Below are positions 8,811 to 17,858 of a DNA stretch of 64,000 nt, piece after piece. Within the stretch, counting starts at the first letter, position 1. Every line of letters starts with the position of its first letter. Made by a program: the position numbers and the translations under genes. The stretch is from an uncultured Lachnospiraceae bacterium (GTDB lineage Bacteria > Bacillota > Clostridia > Lachnospirales > Lachnospiraceae). Where the stretch lies: NCBI GenBank assembly GCA_910576975.1, contig CAJTJY010000009.1:39108-103107 (forward strand), read 5' to 3'. Under the pieces are notes generated by a model. It was not told the origin of the DNA. It saw only the letters and a list, made by a program, of their open reading frames with translations, and did no database searches.

Positions 8811-9218
8811 CTAACTGGAGTAGTTTTCCAGAAAATTATAGAGCTGTTCTTCACTGGTGATATATTTTCCCTCTTGAATCTCAGCCTGAAGATCCTCTGG
8901 AAGCTTTATAAGTAATATATCTGTAGACGAAAAGAATGTTTTTCCGTCTGCATGGTAAACAGCCACATAACCGTCCTCTGCAAGGAGTAGATACTGGTAA
9001 GGTTCCACTACATTCAGGCTCTCTTCCAGCTCGTTTTCTTTTTCCTGCGTTTCCCATTGTGTCAATAATGTTTCGTTTTGCTGTTTTAACATGGCGATAT
9101 GCTGTTCATAATTGTCCCAGTTTTTCCTGGTTCCCGTCAGGAACCCGAGGCAGAGGCTAATAGCGGCTGTAAGAACGATTCCTACGACCAATAAGCGGAT
9201 ACTACATGTTTTTCTCAT
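8811..9218 (-). CDS. Single-pass membrane protein with BofC C-terminal-like domain
   Basis: This 135-residue protein has one N-terminal membrane segment (about residues 8-27), a short coiled-coil stretch rich in Gln and Glu (about 38-65), and an extracytoplasmic domain starting YQYLLLAEDGYVAVYHADG. That domain resembles the C-terminal part of BofC, a forespore regulator of pro-sigma-K processing in Bacillus. The resemblance is by pattern only and the function is unknown. The ATG follows AAGGAGG. The gene stands alone, with the 273-bp palindromic element in its upstream gap. Confidence 0.6.
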   Translation of the reverse strand: MRKTCSIRLLVVGIVLTAAISLCLGFLTGTRKNWDNYEQHIAMLKQQNETLLTQWETQEKENELEESLNVVEPYQYLLLAEDGYVAVYHADGKTFFSSTDILLIKLPEDLQAEIQEGKYITSEEQLYNFLENYSS

Positions 9219-9289
9219 GGCTTCCTCCTTTTTATGGTAGTATCTGCTATTTTTGTTATTTTATTCAAGGAGAATAATTATTTTACAAC

Positions 9290-9562
9290 TTGGGTTTCCA
9301 TATTTTGCAATTGGTAGTGCCAAAGGGGGAGCACACGAATTATTCACTTGATCAAAAGGTTTCCATTGCAAAGCAATGCAAACAAAATACACAAAATACA
9401 CAAAAGTCATCTTGGAAAGCTAGCTTTCCAGAGTGACTTTTATGCATTCTGTCTTTGCCGCATGAGCGGCAAGACCTTTTGACCAAGTGAATATATTCGT
9501 GCGACAACCACTTTTTGTGCAAGACCTTTTGGCACTACCAATTGCAAAATGTGGAAACTCAA
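9290..9562. mobile_element. 273-bp nested palindromic element (MITE-like)
   Basis: The ends are 35-bp terminal inverted repeats (9290-9324 and 9528-9562) with two mismatches, built around TTTTGCAATTGGTAGTGCC. Inside is a second inverted pair, 9334-9360 with 9474-9501. In the centre is a 40-bp near-perfect palindrome (9402-9441) around GGAAAGCTAGCTTTCC. The 8-mer ATTTTACA occurs just outside both ends (9280-9287 and 9564-9571), consistent with a target-site duplication. There is no coding frame. A non-autonomous transposable element or a long structured RNA would both fit. It fills most of the 429-base gap between two divergent genes. Confidence 0.75.
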
Positions 9563-9647
9563 AATTTTACAGGTGTTCCAAATTCTCTTTTTTTATGATA
9601 TACTTATTCGTTGTATGATTGAGATCAAATTATAAAATGGAGGAAAA

Positions 9648-11006
9648 ATGGAACGAGAAAAATTAAGTTCGAGAATGGGTTTTATTCTATTGTCAGCAGG
9701 ATGTGCGATTGGAATTGGGAACGTATGGCGTTTTCCCTATGTGGCAGGAGAACATGGCGGAGGCGTATTTGTTCTTTTTTATCTGTTTTTCTTGGTCATC
9801 ATGGGTATTCCTGTCATGACCATGGAGTTTGCAGTAGGACGTGCCAGTAGAAAAAGTATTGTGAGAAGCTTTCATGAACTGGAAAAGCCAGGGCAAAAAT
9901 GGCATCTTCATGGATATCTGGGAATGGCGGGAAACTATCTTCTGATGATGTTTTATACTACGGTGGCAGGCTGGATGCTGTATTACTTTTACCAGATGCT
10001 TATGGGAAACTTTGAAGGAAAGAATTCAGAACAAGTGGGGCAACTGTTTCAGGACATGCTTGCCAGCCCTGGGGTTTTGGCTGGCGCAATGCTGATCATC
10101 GTGATATCCGGAATATTCATTTGTTCCGCAGGCCTGCAGAACGGAGTGGAAAGGATTACGAAAATCATGATGAGCCTGTTGCTTGCGATTATCGTTGTTC
10201 TTGCCATTCACAGCATGACTTTGTCAGGCGGCATCGAAGGATTGAAATTTTATCTGCTTCCTGATTTTGACAGAATGAAAGAAGTTGGTCTTTGGGAAAC
10301 AGTGACTGCGGCTATGAACCAGGCATTTTTCACGTTGAGCTTAGGGATCGGCTCCATGGGCATTTTTGGCAGTTATATTGACAAAGACCGGGGGCTTTTA
10401 GGGGAATCTGTAAACATTGCCGTTTTGGATACATTTGTGGCATTAGTTTCTGGACTGATAATCTTTCCCACTTGCTTTGCCTTTGGAATCAGTCCTAATC
10501 AAGGACCAGGGCTGATTTTTGTGACACTGCCCAATATTTTTAACGGGATGCCTGGGGGACGGATTTGGGGAACGCTGTTTTTTGTATTTATGACGTTTGC
10601 AGCATTCTCTACGATATTGGCGGTGTTTGAAAATATCATCTCCTGCGGAATGGATTTATTTCACTGGAGCAGGAAGAAGTCTTGCCTGGTGAACCTTGGA
10701 GCTCTTGCCGTCTTGTCTTTGCCCTGTGTATTCGGCTATAATTTATGGTCTGCCTTTCAGCCTTTGGGAGCAGGCAGCACGATCTTAGATCTTGAGGATT
10801 TCCTGGTCAGCAATGTGATCTTGCCGATAGGTTCTCTTTGTTATCTTCTGTTTTGCGTGACAAGGCTTGGATGGGGATTTGAAAATTATCAGAAAGAGGT
10901 CAATACTGGAAAAGGGTGGAAATTGCCTTCTTGGATCCGGATCTATGTGACTTATATTCTTCCTGTATTGCTGTTGTTTTTGATTATCCAAAGCATAGTA
11001 AGATAA
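9648..11006 (+). CDS. Sodium-dependent neurotransmitter:sodium symporter family transporter
   Basis: This 452-residue polytopic membrane protein opens with the NSS/SNF signature (FILLSAGCAIGIGNVWRFPY) that forms the unwound TM1 sodium and substrate site in LeuT-type transporters. About 11-12 hydrophobic segments follow. The expected role is sodium-coupled uptake of an amino acid or related amine; the substrate cannot be read from sequence. It is one of three plus-strand genes in the window and is monocistronic. The ATG at 9648 follows GGAGG, and a hairpin terminator follows the stop at once. A weak promoter candidate ending in TATACT lies near 9600. Confidence 0.95.
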   Translation: MEREKLSSRMGFILLSAGCAIGIGNVWRFPYVAGEHGGGVFVLFYLFFLVIMGIPVMTMEFAVGRASRKSIVRSFHELEKPGQKWHLHGYLGMAGNYLLMMFYTTVAGWMLYYFYQMLMGNFEGKNSEQVGQLFQDMLASPGVLAGAMLIIVISGIFICSAGLQNGVERITKIMMSLLLAIIVVLAIHSMTLSGGIEGLKFYLLPDFDRMKEVGLWETVTAAMNQAFFTLSLGIGSMGIFGSYIDKDRGLLGESVNIAVLDTFVALVSGLIIFPTCFAFGISPNQGPGLIFVTLPNIFNGMPGGRIWGTLFFVFMTFAAFSTILAVFENIISCGMDLFHWSRKKSCLVNLGALAVLSLPCVFGYNLWSAFQPLGAGSTILDLEDFLVSNVILPIGSLCYLLFCVTRLGWGFENYQKEVNTGKGWKLPSWIRIYVTYILPVLLLFLIIQSIVR

Positions 11007-11010
11007 AAAC

Positions 11011-11059
11011 AGAAATACCGTTTGCGGATTGTATGGTACGTTTCGCAGACGGTATTTCT
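11011..11059. terminator. Bidirectional hairpin terminator between convergent genes
   Basis: AGAAATACCGTTTGCGGA at 11011 pairs with TTTCGCAGACGGTATTTCT ending at 11059, with one mismatch. Tracts of T and A flank both sides. It sits between the convergent ends of the NSS transporter and the flippase gene. Confidence 0.85.
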
Positions 11060-11072
11060 ATTTTTGTATTTT

Positions 11073-12731
11073 TTACATGAAATGCATCTTCTTTGCTATT
11101 CTGATAATCAAGCCTCCCATTGGAAAATGCGTTAATTCTTTTTCACGGAGTCCCCGCAGCATGATCATTAATATAAAATAGACGCATGCGCCGATCATGA
11201 TAGATGCCAGCGTGGCTATGGCATTAATTTTTACTGTAGTTATCAGTAGCTGGTAGATACCGTAAACTGCGCCGCCCATGACTGCGGCACAGATGGCAGG
11301 GACCATGAAAGTTCGCTTGAATTCTTGGCGGTAATGAAGATATTTTTTAATAGCGAACCCGTTCAGTATGCACATTAGAAAAGAGAAAAATGCATTTGCC
11401 CAAACTACGGCGTAAATATTCAAATCCAAGCCGAGCATCAGTGCAGCCAAGACTCCCATATGTAATATCAATGTGATGACTGCGTTTTTGACTGGAATGT
11501 TCATCCGGTTGATGCCCTGTAGAATCCCGTTGCTCAGTGTAGACAGCGAATAAAAGATAATGGAAACTGCCCCAATCTGCATCATATGCGCCGGCATTTC
11601 ACGGCTGTCCTGAAACAAAAGCTGCAAGATTGGCGAAGCAAGCACGCCCATGCCCACCGCACAGGGAATGGCGACAATCATGATGAAACGGATGGCATAT
11701 GCAATCTCCCGCTTGGTCTCTGATATGTCCCTGGCTGCAAACGCCATGGAAAGGCTTGGAACACTGGAGGCTGACAAAGAGGAGGCAATGGCTATTGGGA
11801 CATTGGTCAGTACTTTGTACTCTCCCACATAAATTCCCCACATGGTGCTGTACTCTGTCGGCTTGTAGCCCTGGTAATCGGCGATCTGCTTAAAGACGCT
11901 GGTATCAAGGAAAGAAGTAATATTGTAAATCGTGGTACTCAGCAACACAGGCAGAATCGTGAGCAGCAAGACGCTAAAAATCCTGCCATAGCTCTCTGTT
12001 TTGGCATTTTTCCTGTCTTTTTCAAACTTTTTCGTATAGGTGGAACGATATGCAATAAAAGTAAATAATACCACTGCAAGGGCTGCCAGCGCTCCTATCG
12101 TCGTGCCACGGGTACCTCCCGACGCACCGTAAGCTTCTGCATATGTGGCAGGATTGCCTAGTACGGCTCCGATTTTAGCTCCATATTGGTAAAGATTATA
12201 AGCGCACCATATGCTAAAAATGGCGTTGACGATCTGCTCAATCAACTGTGAAAATGCGCTAGGCATCATGGTTCCCATGCCCTGGAAAAATCCGCGCATG
12301 ACGCCAAGTATTGCTACCACCAGCAGCGTAATGGATAGCTCCCGGAGCGCAAAAATACTCAGCGGAGTATTTACAATGTAGGTCGTGATAAATCCTGCGC
12401 CATAGTAGACAAGCAGGCCAGCGGCCGTGCCTGTAACAAGGGCAAATACCAACGCCCCTTTGAAAATCCGGTATGCGTTTTTCCGCTCCCCTCTTGCTAC
12501 ACGGGTGGATACTAGCTTGGAAACAGCCACGGGAAGGCTATAGGAGGAGATCAACAGCAGAATGCTGTAAATCTCCATGGCAGTGCCATAATAATCATTT
12601 CCAATATCGCCCATGATTGATTTTAAGGGAATTCGGTATATTAATCCTATGATCCGGCTTATGATGGAAGCAACCGCCAGTATAGAACCTTGTACTAGGA
12701 AATTGGAGTCACTTTTTCTCGTTTTACTCAT
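11073..12731 (-). CDS. SpoVB/MurJ-like oligosaccharide flippase
   Basis: This 552-residue polytopic protein of the MOP exporter superfamily has about 14 hydrophobic segments. The N terminus (FLVQGSILAVASIISRIIGLIYRIPL) is typical of the SpoVB/YtgP polysaccharide-biosynthesis group. Relatives flip lipid-linked cell-wall or spore-cortex precursors across the membrane. Whether this copy serves spore cortex, vegetative peptidoglycan or another polymer cannot be decided. It starts 22 bp after the DUF3048 lipoprotein gene and probably shares its transcript. Confidence 0.9.
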   Translation of the reverse strand: MSKTRKSDSNFLVQGSILAVASIISRIIGLIYRIPLKSIMGDIGNDYYGTAMEIYSILLLISSYSLPVAVSKLVSTRVARGERKNAYRIFKGALVFALVTGTAAGLLVYYGAGFITTYIVNTPLSIFALRELSITLLVVAILGVMRGFFQGMGTMMPSAFSQLIEQIVNAIFSIWCAYNLYQYGAKIGAVLGNPATYAEAYGASGGTRGTTIGALAALAVVLFTFIAYRSTYTKKFEKDRKNAKTESYGRIFSVLLLTILPVLLSTTIYNITSFLDTSVFKQIADYQGYKPTEYSTMWGIYVGEYKVLTNVPIAIASSLSASSVPSLSMAFAARDISETKREIAYAIRFIMIVAIPCAVGMGVLASPILQLLFQDSREMPAHMMQIGAVSIIFYSLSTLSNGILQGINRMNIPVKNAVITLILHMGVLAALMLGLDLNIYAVVWANAFFSFLMCILNGFAIKKYLHYRQEFKRTFMVPAICAAVMGGAVYGIYQLLITTVKINAIATLASIMIGACVYFILMIMLRGLREKELTHFPMGGLIIRIAKKMHFM

Positions 12732-12753
12732 AGAAATCCCTCAATAAAGCATC

Positions 12754-13890
12754 CTACTCTTCTGTTGCCCTGGCTGCAGACAATTCTTCTTCCGTCGCAT
12801 AGGTGCCAAAACGGTCTTTGTACTTGTTACGTACAACGCATACCCAGGTTTTTCCCTGATTTATGGTGATTTCATTTCCACTTTCATCAAAATATCTTGC
12901 AGGGCAGTCTTCGTTGTCCTTGGTCCAGGTCACTTTTTCTATTTTTCCGTTGGTAATATAATAGCCTTCTCCGCCGGAAGTGGTATTGATGTCCAAGTAA
13001 CCGTTATCATCCATATTTCCCCAGTCACAGTATTGAATCAGAATGTTCTTTACCGCAAGCTGTTGTTCATTTGCTCCGTCAATCTGCTTGTCTTTAAATT
13101 CATAGCGGTAATATAAGCCATCCTTGCTGTTATAAACGAACCATGGCTTATTTACAAAGTATCCAGGGCTTATCACGAGGGCGTCTTCCCCGGTGAGCTG
13201 TACCTGAGTATCATCTTCGGCAAATTGGTAATGTCCTTTATATGTCTCCGAAAGTTCCGTGCGGTAACCCTTTTTCTCAATGCCAGCCTTGATTCCTTCT
13301 TCGCTAATAAATACATTATGCGGAGATTTTCGATTTGAATCCCGATAGAACATGAGGGACTCAATCTGAGAATCCATACCGTTTAAATTATGAACGTCTT
13401 CTCTGTTGAGAATTGGCTCCGCATAGATGGCATATCCGTAATGGGTATAAATGGCGTCGAACTCCCGGGCAAAATAAATAAAGTAATGGCGGCAGCTTCG
13501 CACGGAGCCAATTTTTTCTAATCCGCTGTAATCTTGGAAAATCGCCATCAGCCGGGTGTAAGAGCCTTCTACCGGAACCTCGTAAATGACATCGGCAGAA
13601 GATATCCCATATTGAGGCAACGCGTCCGAGGTATTTCCGATCATTACCGCAAGAGGTCTCTTTTTGGCAAGTTCCTCGTCGATCCATTCTCCGGTCAGAT
13701 AGCTTTTTGCCATTCCTTGATGGGTATCTTCTGGCTTTTTCTCCACGGGCTTTTTTTTCTCTGGTTTTTTTACTTCTGGTTCTTTTACTTCTACCTCTGG
13801 TTCTTTCATCGGTTCTTCTTTCTTTTTGCCGCAGCCGGCCGTGGCAAGTACACATGCAGCCAGAAGCAAGCAGATCATACGTTTTTTCAT
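12754..13890 (-). CDS. DUF3048 (YerB-like) lipoprotein
   Basis: This 378-residue protein has a lipoprotein signal peptide ending at the lipobox LATAGC (lipidated Cys20). A Lys/Glu/Pro-rich tether follows at about residues 21-58. The rest carries DUF3048 features such as RPLAVMIGN, YEVPVEGSYTRLMAIFQ and IGSVRSCRHYF. The protein should sit on the outer face of the membrane. The function of DUF3048 is unknown. It lies between ybeY and the flippase gene on the same strand. The ATG at 13890 follows TTGGAGGAAT. Confidence 0.9.
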   Translation of the reverse strand: MKKRMICLLLAACVLATAGCGKKKEEPMKEPEVEVKEPEVKKPEKKKPVEKKPEDTHQGMAKSYLTGEWIDEELAKKRPLAVMIGNTSDALPQYGISSADVIYEVPVEGSYTRLMAIFQDYSGLEKIGSVRSCRHYFIYFAREFDAIYTHYGYAIYAEPILNREDVHNLNGMDSQIESLMFYRDSNRKSPHNVFISEEGIKAGIEKKGYRTELSETYKGHYQFAEDDTQVQLTGEDALVISPGYFVNKPWFVYNSKDGLYYRYEFKDKQIDGANEQQLAVKNILIQYCDWGNMDDNGYLDINTTSGGEGYYITNGKIEKVTWTKDNEDCPARYFDESGNEITINQGKTWVCVVRNKYKDRFGTYATEEELSAARATEE

Positions 13891-13916
13891 GATAATTCCT
13901 CCAAGTTTATTGTTAT

Positions 13917-14411
13917 TTATCTTAAAATTCCCATCTGAGCCAGAATGGCTTCCTGTTTACGCTCCATGACAGTAGCGTCCTCTGGAGTCATATGGTCATA
14001 ACCAAATAAATGTAACATGCTGTGGAGAATTAGAAATGCAAATTCTCGTTTTTCACTGTGCCCATAAGATTTTGCCTGTTCATTTACCTTGTCGGTGCAC
14101 AATACAATGTCTCCAAGAAGCGCTTCTCCCGTATCAGGATTAAAATTATCTTCTTCTTGTTCCAAATTGGAAAAGTCTCCTGCTATCCTATAGTCTATCA
14201 TAGGAAAAGAAAGAACGTCCGTAGGAGCGTCTATCTGGCGATGGGCGCAGTTGATTTCTTGAATCTCTTCAACGGAAACCATAAGCAGGCTGATCTCTGC
14301 CTCGAAAGGAAAATTTTCCGCATCTATAGCCGCCTGTATCACTTCTTCTGCCACAGTCTGATAATCAAACGTAAAGAAAACCTCAGTCTCTTCTTCTATG
14401 ATCAGCGTCAA
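13917..14411 (-). CDS. ybeY: rRNA maturation endoribonuclease YbeY
   Basis: This 164-residue metalloprotein matures the 3' end of 16S rRNA and takes part in ribosome quality control. The zinc triad is visible as HSMLHLFGYDH (His-x3-His-x5-His) near residues 129-139. Upstream is the family motif TDVLSFPM. Its ATG overlaps the stop of the upstream membrane gene by four bases (ATGA), implying translational coupling. The order phoH - membrane HD protein - ybeY is conserved in Firmicutes. Confidence 0.96.
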   Translation of the reverse strand: MTLIIEEETEVFFTFDYQTVAEEVIQAAIDAENFPFEAEISLLMVSVEEIQEINCAHRQIDAPTDVLSFPMIDYRIAGDFSNLEQEEDNFNPDTGEALLGDIVLCTDKVNEQAKSYGHSEKREFAFLILHSMLHLFGYDHMTPEDATVMERKQEAILAQMGILR

Positions 14412-15673
14412 GTTGTTTTCGCCTCCTTTATAAGATAATCCCTGATTTTGAGAAACATATTCATCGTAAATCCTGATTTATCATACATTCCTGCCACTGA
14501 ATTTTCATTCATCGTCTGATAGACCACGATGTCCTGGTTCCAATCACTGGAGAAATTCGTTTTATCCAATATGTCAATTTTCCCAATGATGCTGTCCACA
14601 ATATGAACTACGGCAGATTCCAGGGTAGATGGGAGTTTTTCTTCTCCATTATATTCGGAAAGGATCTCCACTACTTCTTTGGGAAGATGATTTCGTTTTG
14701 CCAGTGCAACGCCGTTTTCCACATAAGGCTTTCCGACCATTTGACCGATTCGGTAGTAAAACCCGGCTGCCGCCGCAATCTGAGGATTTGCTCCAATCAG
14801 GAGTGCGCAATTTTCTGCAATTTTGGAAACTTTTTGCGCATGACGATACTCTGCGTCGGAAAACATCTTCACTGCACCGACTAATTCAAAATCCTCATGT
14901 ATGATTCGCTCCAGCTTCTTCTCCCTTGGCGGAGGGCTTTGCAGCCGTGTGGAAAATTTTTGGTACAGGATTGCTGCCCAAGTAGCAGATATGATTCCAT
15001 TACACAAACCATAGATTAACACATTCAGCTCCAATTGACCAGTCTGAAGATAAGAAAAAATCATGATATTTCCAAAAACAAATTGAAATAGAAAGAGGAT
15101 CCCCCAATGGAAGTATGCTTTTTTACTCAAAAAGGAAGGAGTAAGGCAGCCGCAAAGCAAAAGCAGGAGATAGCAAATCATCATAAAGACGCTTTCTTGC
15201 CCGCATAATGCATATACTGCGATATGAAAGATTCCCGATGCCATTCCCCAAAAGGGGCTTGCGGTGATGCTTGCCGCCACCCCGAAAAGCAGGATCGGCC
15301 TTGCAAAGCCAGGCAGAAATAAAAACAACAGTGATGCTCCATAGGATGCTGCATGGCACAGGGCAAGGCGGCTGTAGTTTCCCACTTTTTTATGAAACCA
15401 TCCATATTCTGCCCGATACAGCTCCAAGCCAGCAAAATACAAACAGGAATAAATAATCCCTAAAAACAACAGCACGATGCATCGGTCCAACGCTTGTCCG
15501 CTGAGCACTCCTGCAAGACCGCTTTCTAGTATCGTACAAAGTGCCATTAAAACAATCAGGGCTTTGCGGTTTCTTAATTCATATTCGGGCTGTCTTTCAT
15601 CTTCTTCGGTTTCCAGTTCTCTCTCGTGTTCTATCTCTATTTCCTTTTCTCTCATGTTTTTCATATTCTTCAT
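14408..15673 (-). CDS. PgpH-like membrane protein with degenerate HD domain
   Basis: The protein has 421 residues: a charged Glu/Arg-rich cytoplasmic N terminus (about 1-35), several membrane segments (about 38-235), and a C-terminal region aligning by eye with the PgpH/7TM-HD phosphohydrolase domain (about 255-415). The gene sits between phoH and ybeY, where PgpH-type c-di-AMP phosphodiesterases normally lie. The expected HDIGK motif reads RIGQM (about residues 307-311) and the later HHGT-like position reads YNGE, so most metal ligands are missing. The large extracytoplasmic region of full PgpH (about 700 residues) is also absent. It is probably not a working hydrolase. The start overlaps phoH by 77 bases; several Met codons in the first seven residues leave it uncertain. 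Confidence 0.75.
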   Translation of the reverse strand: MKNMKNMREKEIEIEHERELETEEDERQPEYELRNRKALIVLMALCTILESGLAGVLSGQALDRCIVLLFLGIIYSCLYFAGLELYRAEYGWFHKKVGNYSRLALCHAASYGASLLFLFLPGFARPILLFGVAASITASPFWGMASGIFHIAVYALCGQESVFMMICYLLLLLCGCLTPSFLSKKAYFHWGILFLFQFVFGNIMIFSYLQTGQLELNVLIYGLCNGIISATWAAILYQKFSTRLQSPPPREKKLERIIHEDFELVGAVKMFSDAEYRHAQKVSKIAENCALLIGANPQIAAAAGFYYRIGQMVGKPYVENGVALAKRNHLPKEVVEILSEYNGEEKLPSTLESAVVHIVDSIIGKIDILDKTNFSSDWNQDIVVYQTMNENSVAGMYDKSGFTMNMFLKIRDYLIKEAKTT

Positions 15674-16607
15674 AAGCCTTTACTATTTTTTGTACCAGAG
15701 GATGGCGTACCACGTCGCTACTGGTCAGCCTGCAAATGCCGATATCTTCCACATTTTTTAAGACCCGCAGCGCTATATCCAGACCGGAAGTGCTTCCTGG
15801 GGCCAGATCTTTTTGGGTTTCGTCGCCCGTCACCACCACTTTCGATCCAAAACCGATCCGTGTTAAGAACATCTTCATCTGTGCTGGCGTGGTGTTTTGA
15901 GCTTCATCTAAAATGATAAATGCATTATCGAGCGTCCGTCCTCTCATATAGGCAAGAGGCGCTACTTCAATCAGCCCTCTTTCCGTATTCTTCTGAAAGC
16001 TCTCAGCCCCCATAATCTGATATAATGCGTCATAGAGGGGTCTTAAATAAGGATCAATTTTACTCTGCAGATCTCCTGGGAGAAATCCTAGTTTTTCGCC
16101 TGCTTCAATCGCCGGCCTGGTTAAGATAATCCTGCTTACCTCCTCTTTTTTAAAAGCTGTAATTGCCATCGCCATTGCAAGGTACGTCTTTCCCGTACCT
16201 GCGGGTCCCAGTCCAAATACGATCATTTTATTGCGAATCTGATCCACATATTGCTTTTGTCCTAAAGTTTTTGGCTTTACTGGCTTGCCATGGATGGTGT
16301 GACAGATCAGTTCCTTATCAATCTCTACAATTGCCGCCTCTCTTTCCTCGAAGGTGAGGGAAATTGCATAGTCCACATTTTGCTCCGTAATTTGATTTCC
16401 CCGCTTGGAAAGCTCAAAGAGCTGTGCAAACACTCTGGATGCCCTTTTTACATCTGCATCTTTTCCCATCAGCTTCAGTGTATTTTCACGAAGCACGATG
16501 GTAACGCCAAATGCACGTTCCACTTTTTTCATGTGCATGTCAAACTGCCCGAATACATTTGCCATATGTTCAGCAGGTATGTCAATCATTTTCTCCATCA
16601 GACTCAT
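15597..16607 (-). CDS. phoH: PhoH-family ATPase
   Basis: This P-loop ATPase has an N-terminal RNA-binding-like region and the PhoH core: Walker A GLGPAGTGKTYLAMAMA and Walker B AFIILDEAQN, followed by VVTGDETQKDL. Family members are linked to RNA metabolism with YbeY. The frame is open further upstream, but I prefer the ATG at 16607 (MSLMEKMIDIP, 336 residues), close to the usual length. The ATG three codons later is also possible. It overlaps yqfD by 26 bases. The C terminus is very rich in Arg and Glu because the end of the gene overlaps the next start. Confidence 0.92.
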   Translation of the reverse strand: MSLMEKMIDIPAEHMANVFGQFDMHMKKVERAFGVTIVLRENTLKLMGKDADVKRASRVFAQLFELSKRGNQITEQNVDYAISLTFEEREAAIVEIDKELICHTIHGKPVKPKTLGQKQYVDQIRNKMIVFGLGPAGTGKTYLAMAMAITAFKKEEVSRIILTRPAIEAGEKLGFLPGDLQSKIDPYLRPLYDALYQIMGAESFQKNTERGLIEVAPLAYMRGRTLDNAFIILDEAQNTTPAQMKMFLTRIGFGSKVVVTGDETQKDLAPGSTSGLDIALRVLKNVEDIGICRLTSSDVVRHPLVQKIVKAYEEYEKHERKGNRDRTRERTGNRRR

Positions 16608-17853
16608 CTTCCATCTGCCTTTCCTGTGATATGTCTGTGATACTGGTTGCTCTCCGGACGCCGATAGGTTCAATGACCTTGAGAGTGCCGCAAGCGGTAC
16701 AATTCTTTTCGTCCGTTACTATCATAACATTATTTTCTATAATTTGAACCCCTTTTTCCGTTAATTCTTTGCAAAAATCCTCCAATTTTTGTTTTGCAAG
16801 CTGCATAGCCTCGTCTTTGGAATACTTTTTTGGCGCTTCCTGGTATTCTCGTTGTGTTTCTCGAATCAATTGTATCGGAAGATAAAAGGTTTCTCCGAGT
16901 TTCAGATTGTATTCGTCAGTAATTGTATCATAATTTTGAAATTTACGCAAAATATGTGGAAAGCGAAACTGCATTTGAAACAGGCGTATTCCATAAGACG
17001 CACGCTCTCTGCCACTGAAATCTTTGTATTGATATTGCATGGAAAAACTGTCTTCATATGCATATTGCGTGATGCCAAAGATATCAGCGTCAGACACGCA
17101 GTATTGGTAACTGGCAATTTCCCCTGCATCATTCGTGACAGGGTTTTTGCCTTCTACCAACAAATCTCCTGGCTGTACTTTTATTCCTTTTTCAACTTTA
17201 GGCGTCCCTTTTCTGGTGAGGATGCTGTATATTTCGGCTTCTTTATCTGCTACCAGGTCACTAGGACCGTCGTCCGCATCCTGCTGCTCTTGTGCTTGCT
17301 GGTTCGTGGCAAGGTTCTCTTGGATGTCAATGACCAGCATGGTTCCCTCTAGCTTTGCAGAAGCCCAGATAATGTCTTCGTAACCGGCGCGCAGTTCTTC
17401 CTCAATCTTTTCACAATTTATTTTGCTTTTTAATCGCCCATGATATACTTGTTTTTCTTCCAAAAATTTAATGATATTGTTGTCCGTTTCATGAAGGTTT
17501 CCATTTACTTCGATTTTCCATACAAACAGAGACATCACATACAAAAGTCCGCAACAAAGGACGATTCCTGCAAAAAACAGCTTCCGTTTCCGATAACGAC
17601 GCAGGAAAAAAGGAAATCCTGTCCGTTCCAAAATCACGAGCTTTGTCCGTGTTTTCTTGAGAATCGGCTTTAACTGCTTCATTCCGCGCACGCTGATACA
17701 GAACTCATATTGTTCATCCTGGTATTCCAGGTTCCAGATCAAAATATTACGATTGCTGCAAAGATTTAAAAAACGTTCCGGCGCATATCCAGAAAGTCTG
17801 ACCCGCACATATCCTTGCAGATATTTTAACTTATCAATCAACAATTGGCTCAT
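16582..17853 (-). CDS. yqfD: Sporulation protein YqfD
   Basis: This 423-residue protein matches the YqfD family, which is expressed in the mother cell and needed for efficient sporulation in Bacillus. A cytoplasmic N-terminal domain (about 1-90) precedes a membrane segment near 93-112 (LFFAGIVLCCGLLYVMSLFV), then a large extracytoplasmic domain with VWKIEVNGN at its start. It directly follows yqfC (5-bp gap) and overlaps phoH, the standard order in spore formers. Confidence 0.93.
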   Translation of the reverse strand: MSQLLIDKLKYLQGYVRVRLSGYAPERFLNLCSNRNILIWNLEYQDEQYEFCISVRGMKQLKPILKKTRTKLVILERTGFPFFLRRYRKRKLFFAGIVLCCGLLYVMSLFVWKIEVNGNLHETDNNIIKFLEEKQVYHGRLKSKINCEKIEEELRAGYEDIIWASAKLEGTMLVIDIQENLATNQQAQEQQDADDGPSDLVADKEAEIYSILTRKGTPKVEKGIKVQPGDLLVEGKNPVTNDAGEIASYQYCVSDADIFGITQYAYEDSFSMQYQYKDFSGRERASYGIRLFQMQFRFPHILRKFQNYDTITDEYNLKLGETFYLPIQLIRETQREYQEAPKKYSKDEAMQLAKQKLEDFCKELTEKGVQIIENNVMIVTDEKNCTACGTLKVIEPIGVRRATSITDISQERQMEDESDGEND

Positions 17854-17858
17854 ACCCC

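Noticed and set aside
12754..13890. Antisense frames rich in Phe/Leu opposite the DUF3048 gene
   Set aside because: They mirror the Lys/Glu-rich linker of the lipoprotein and lack translation signals.
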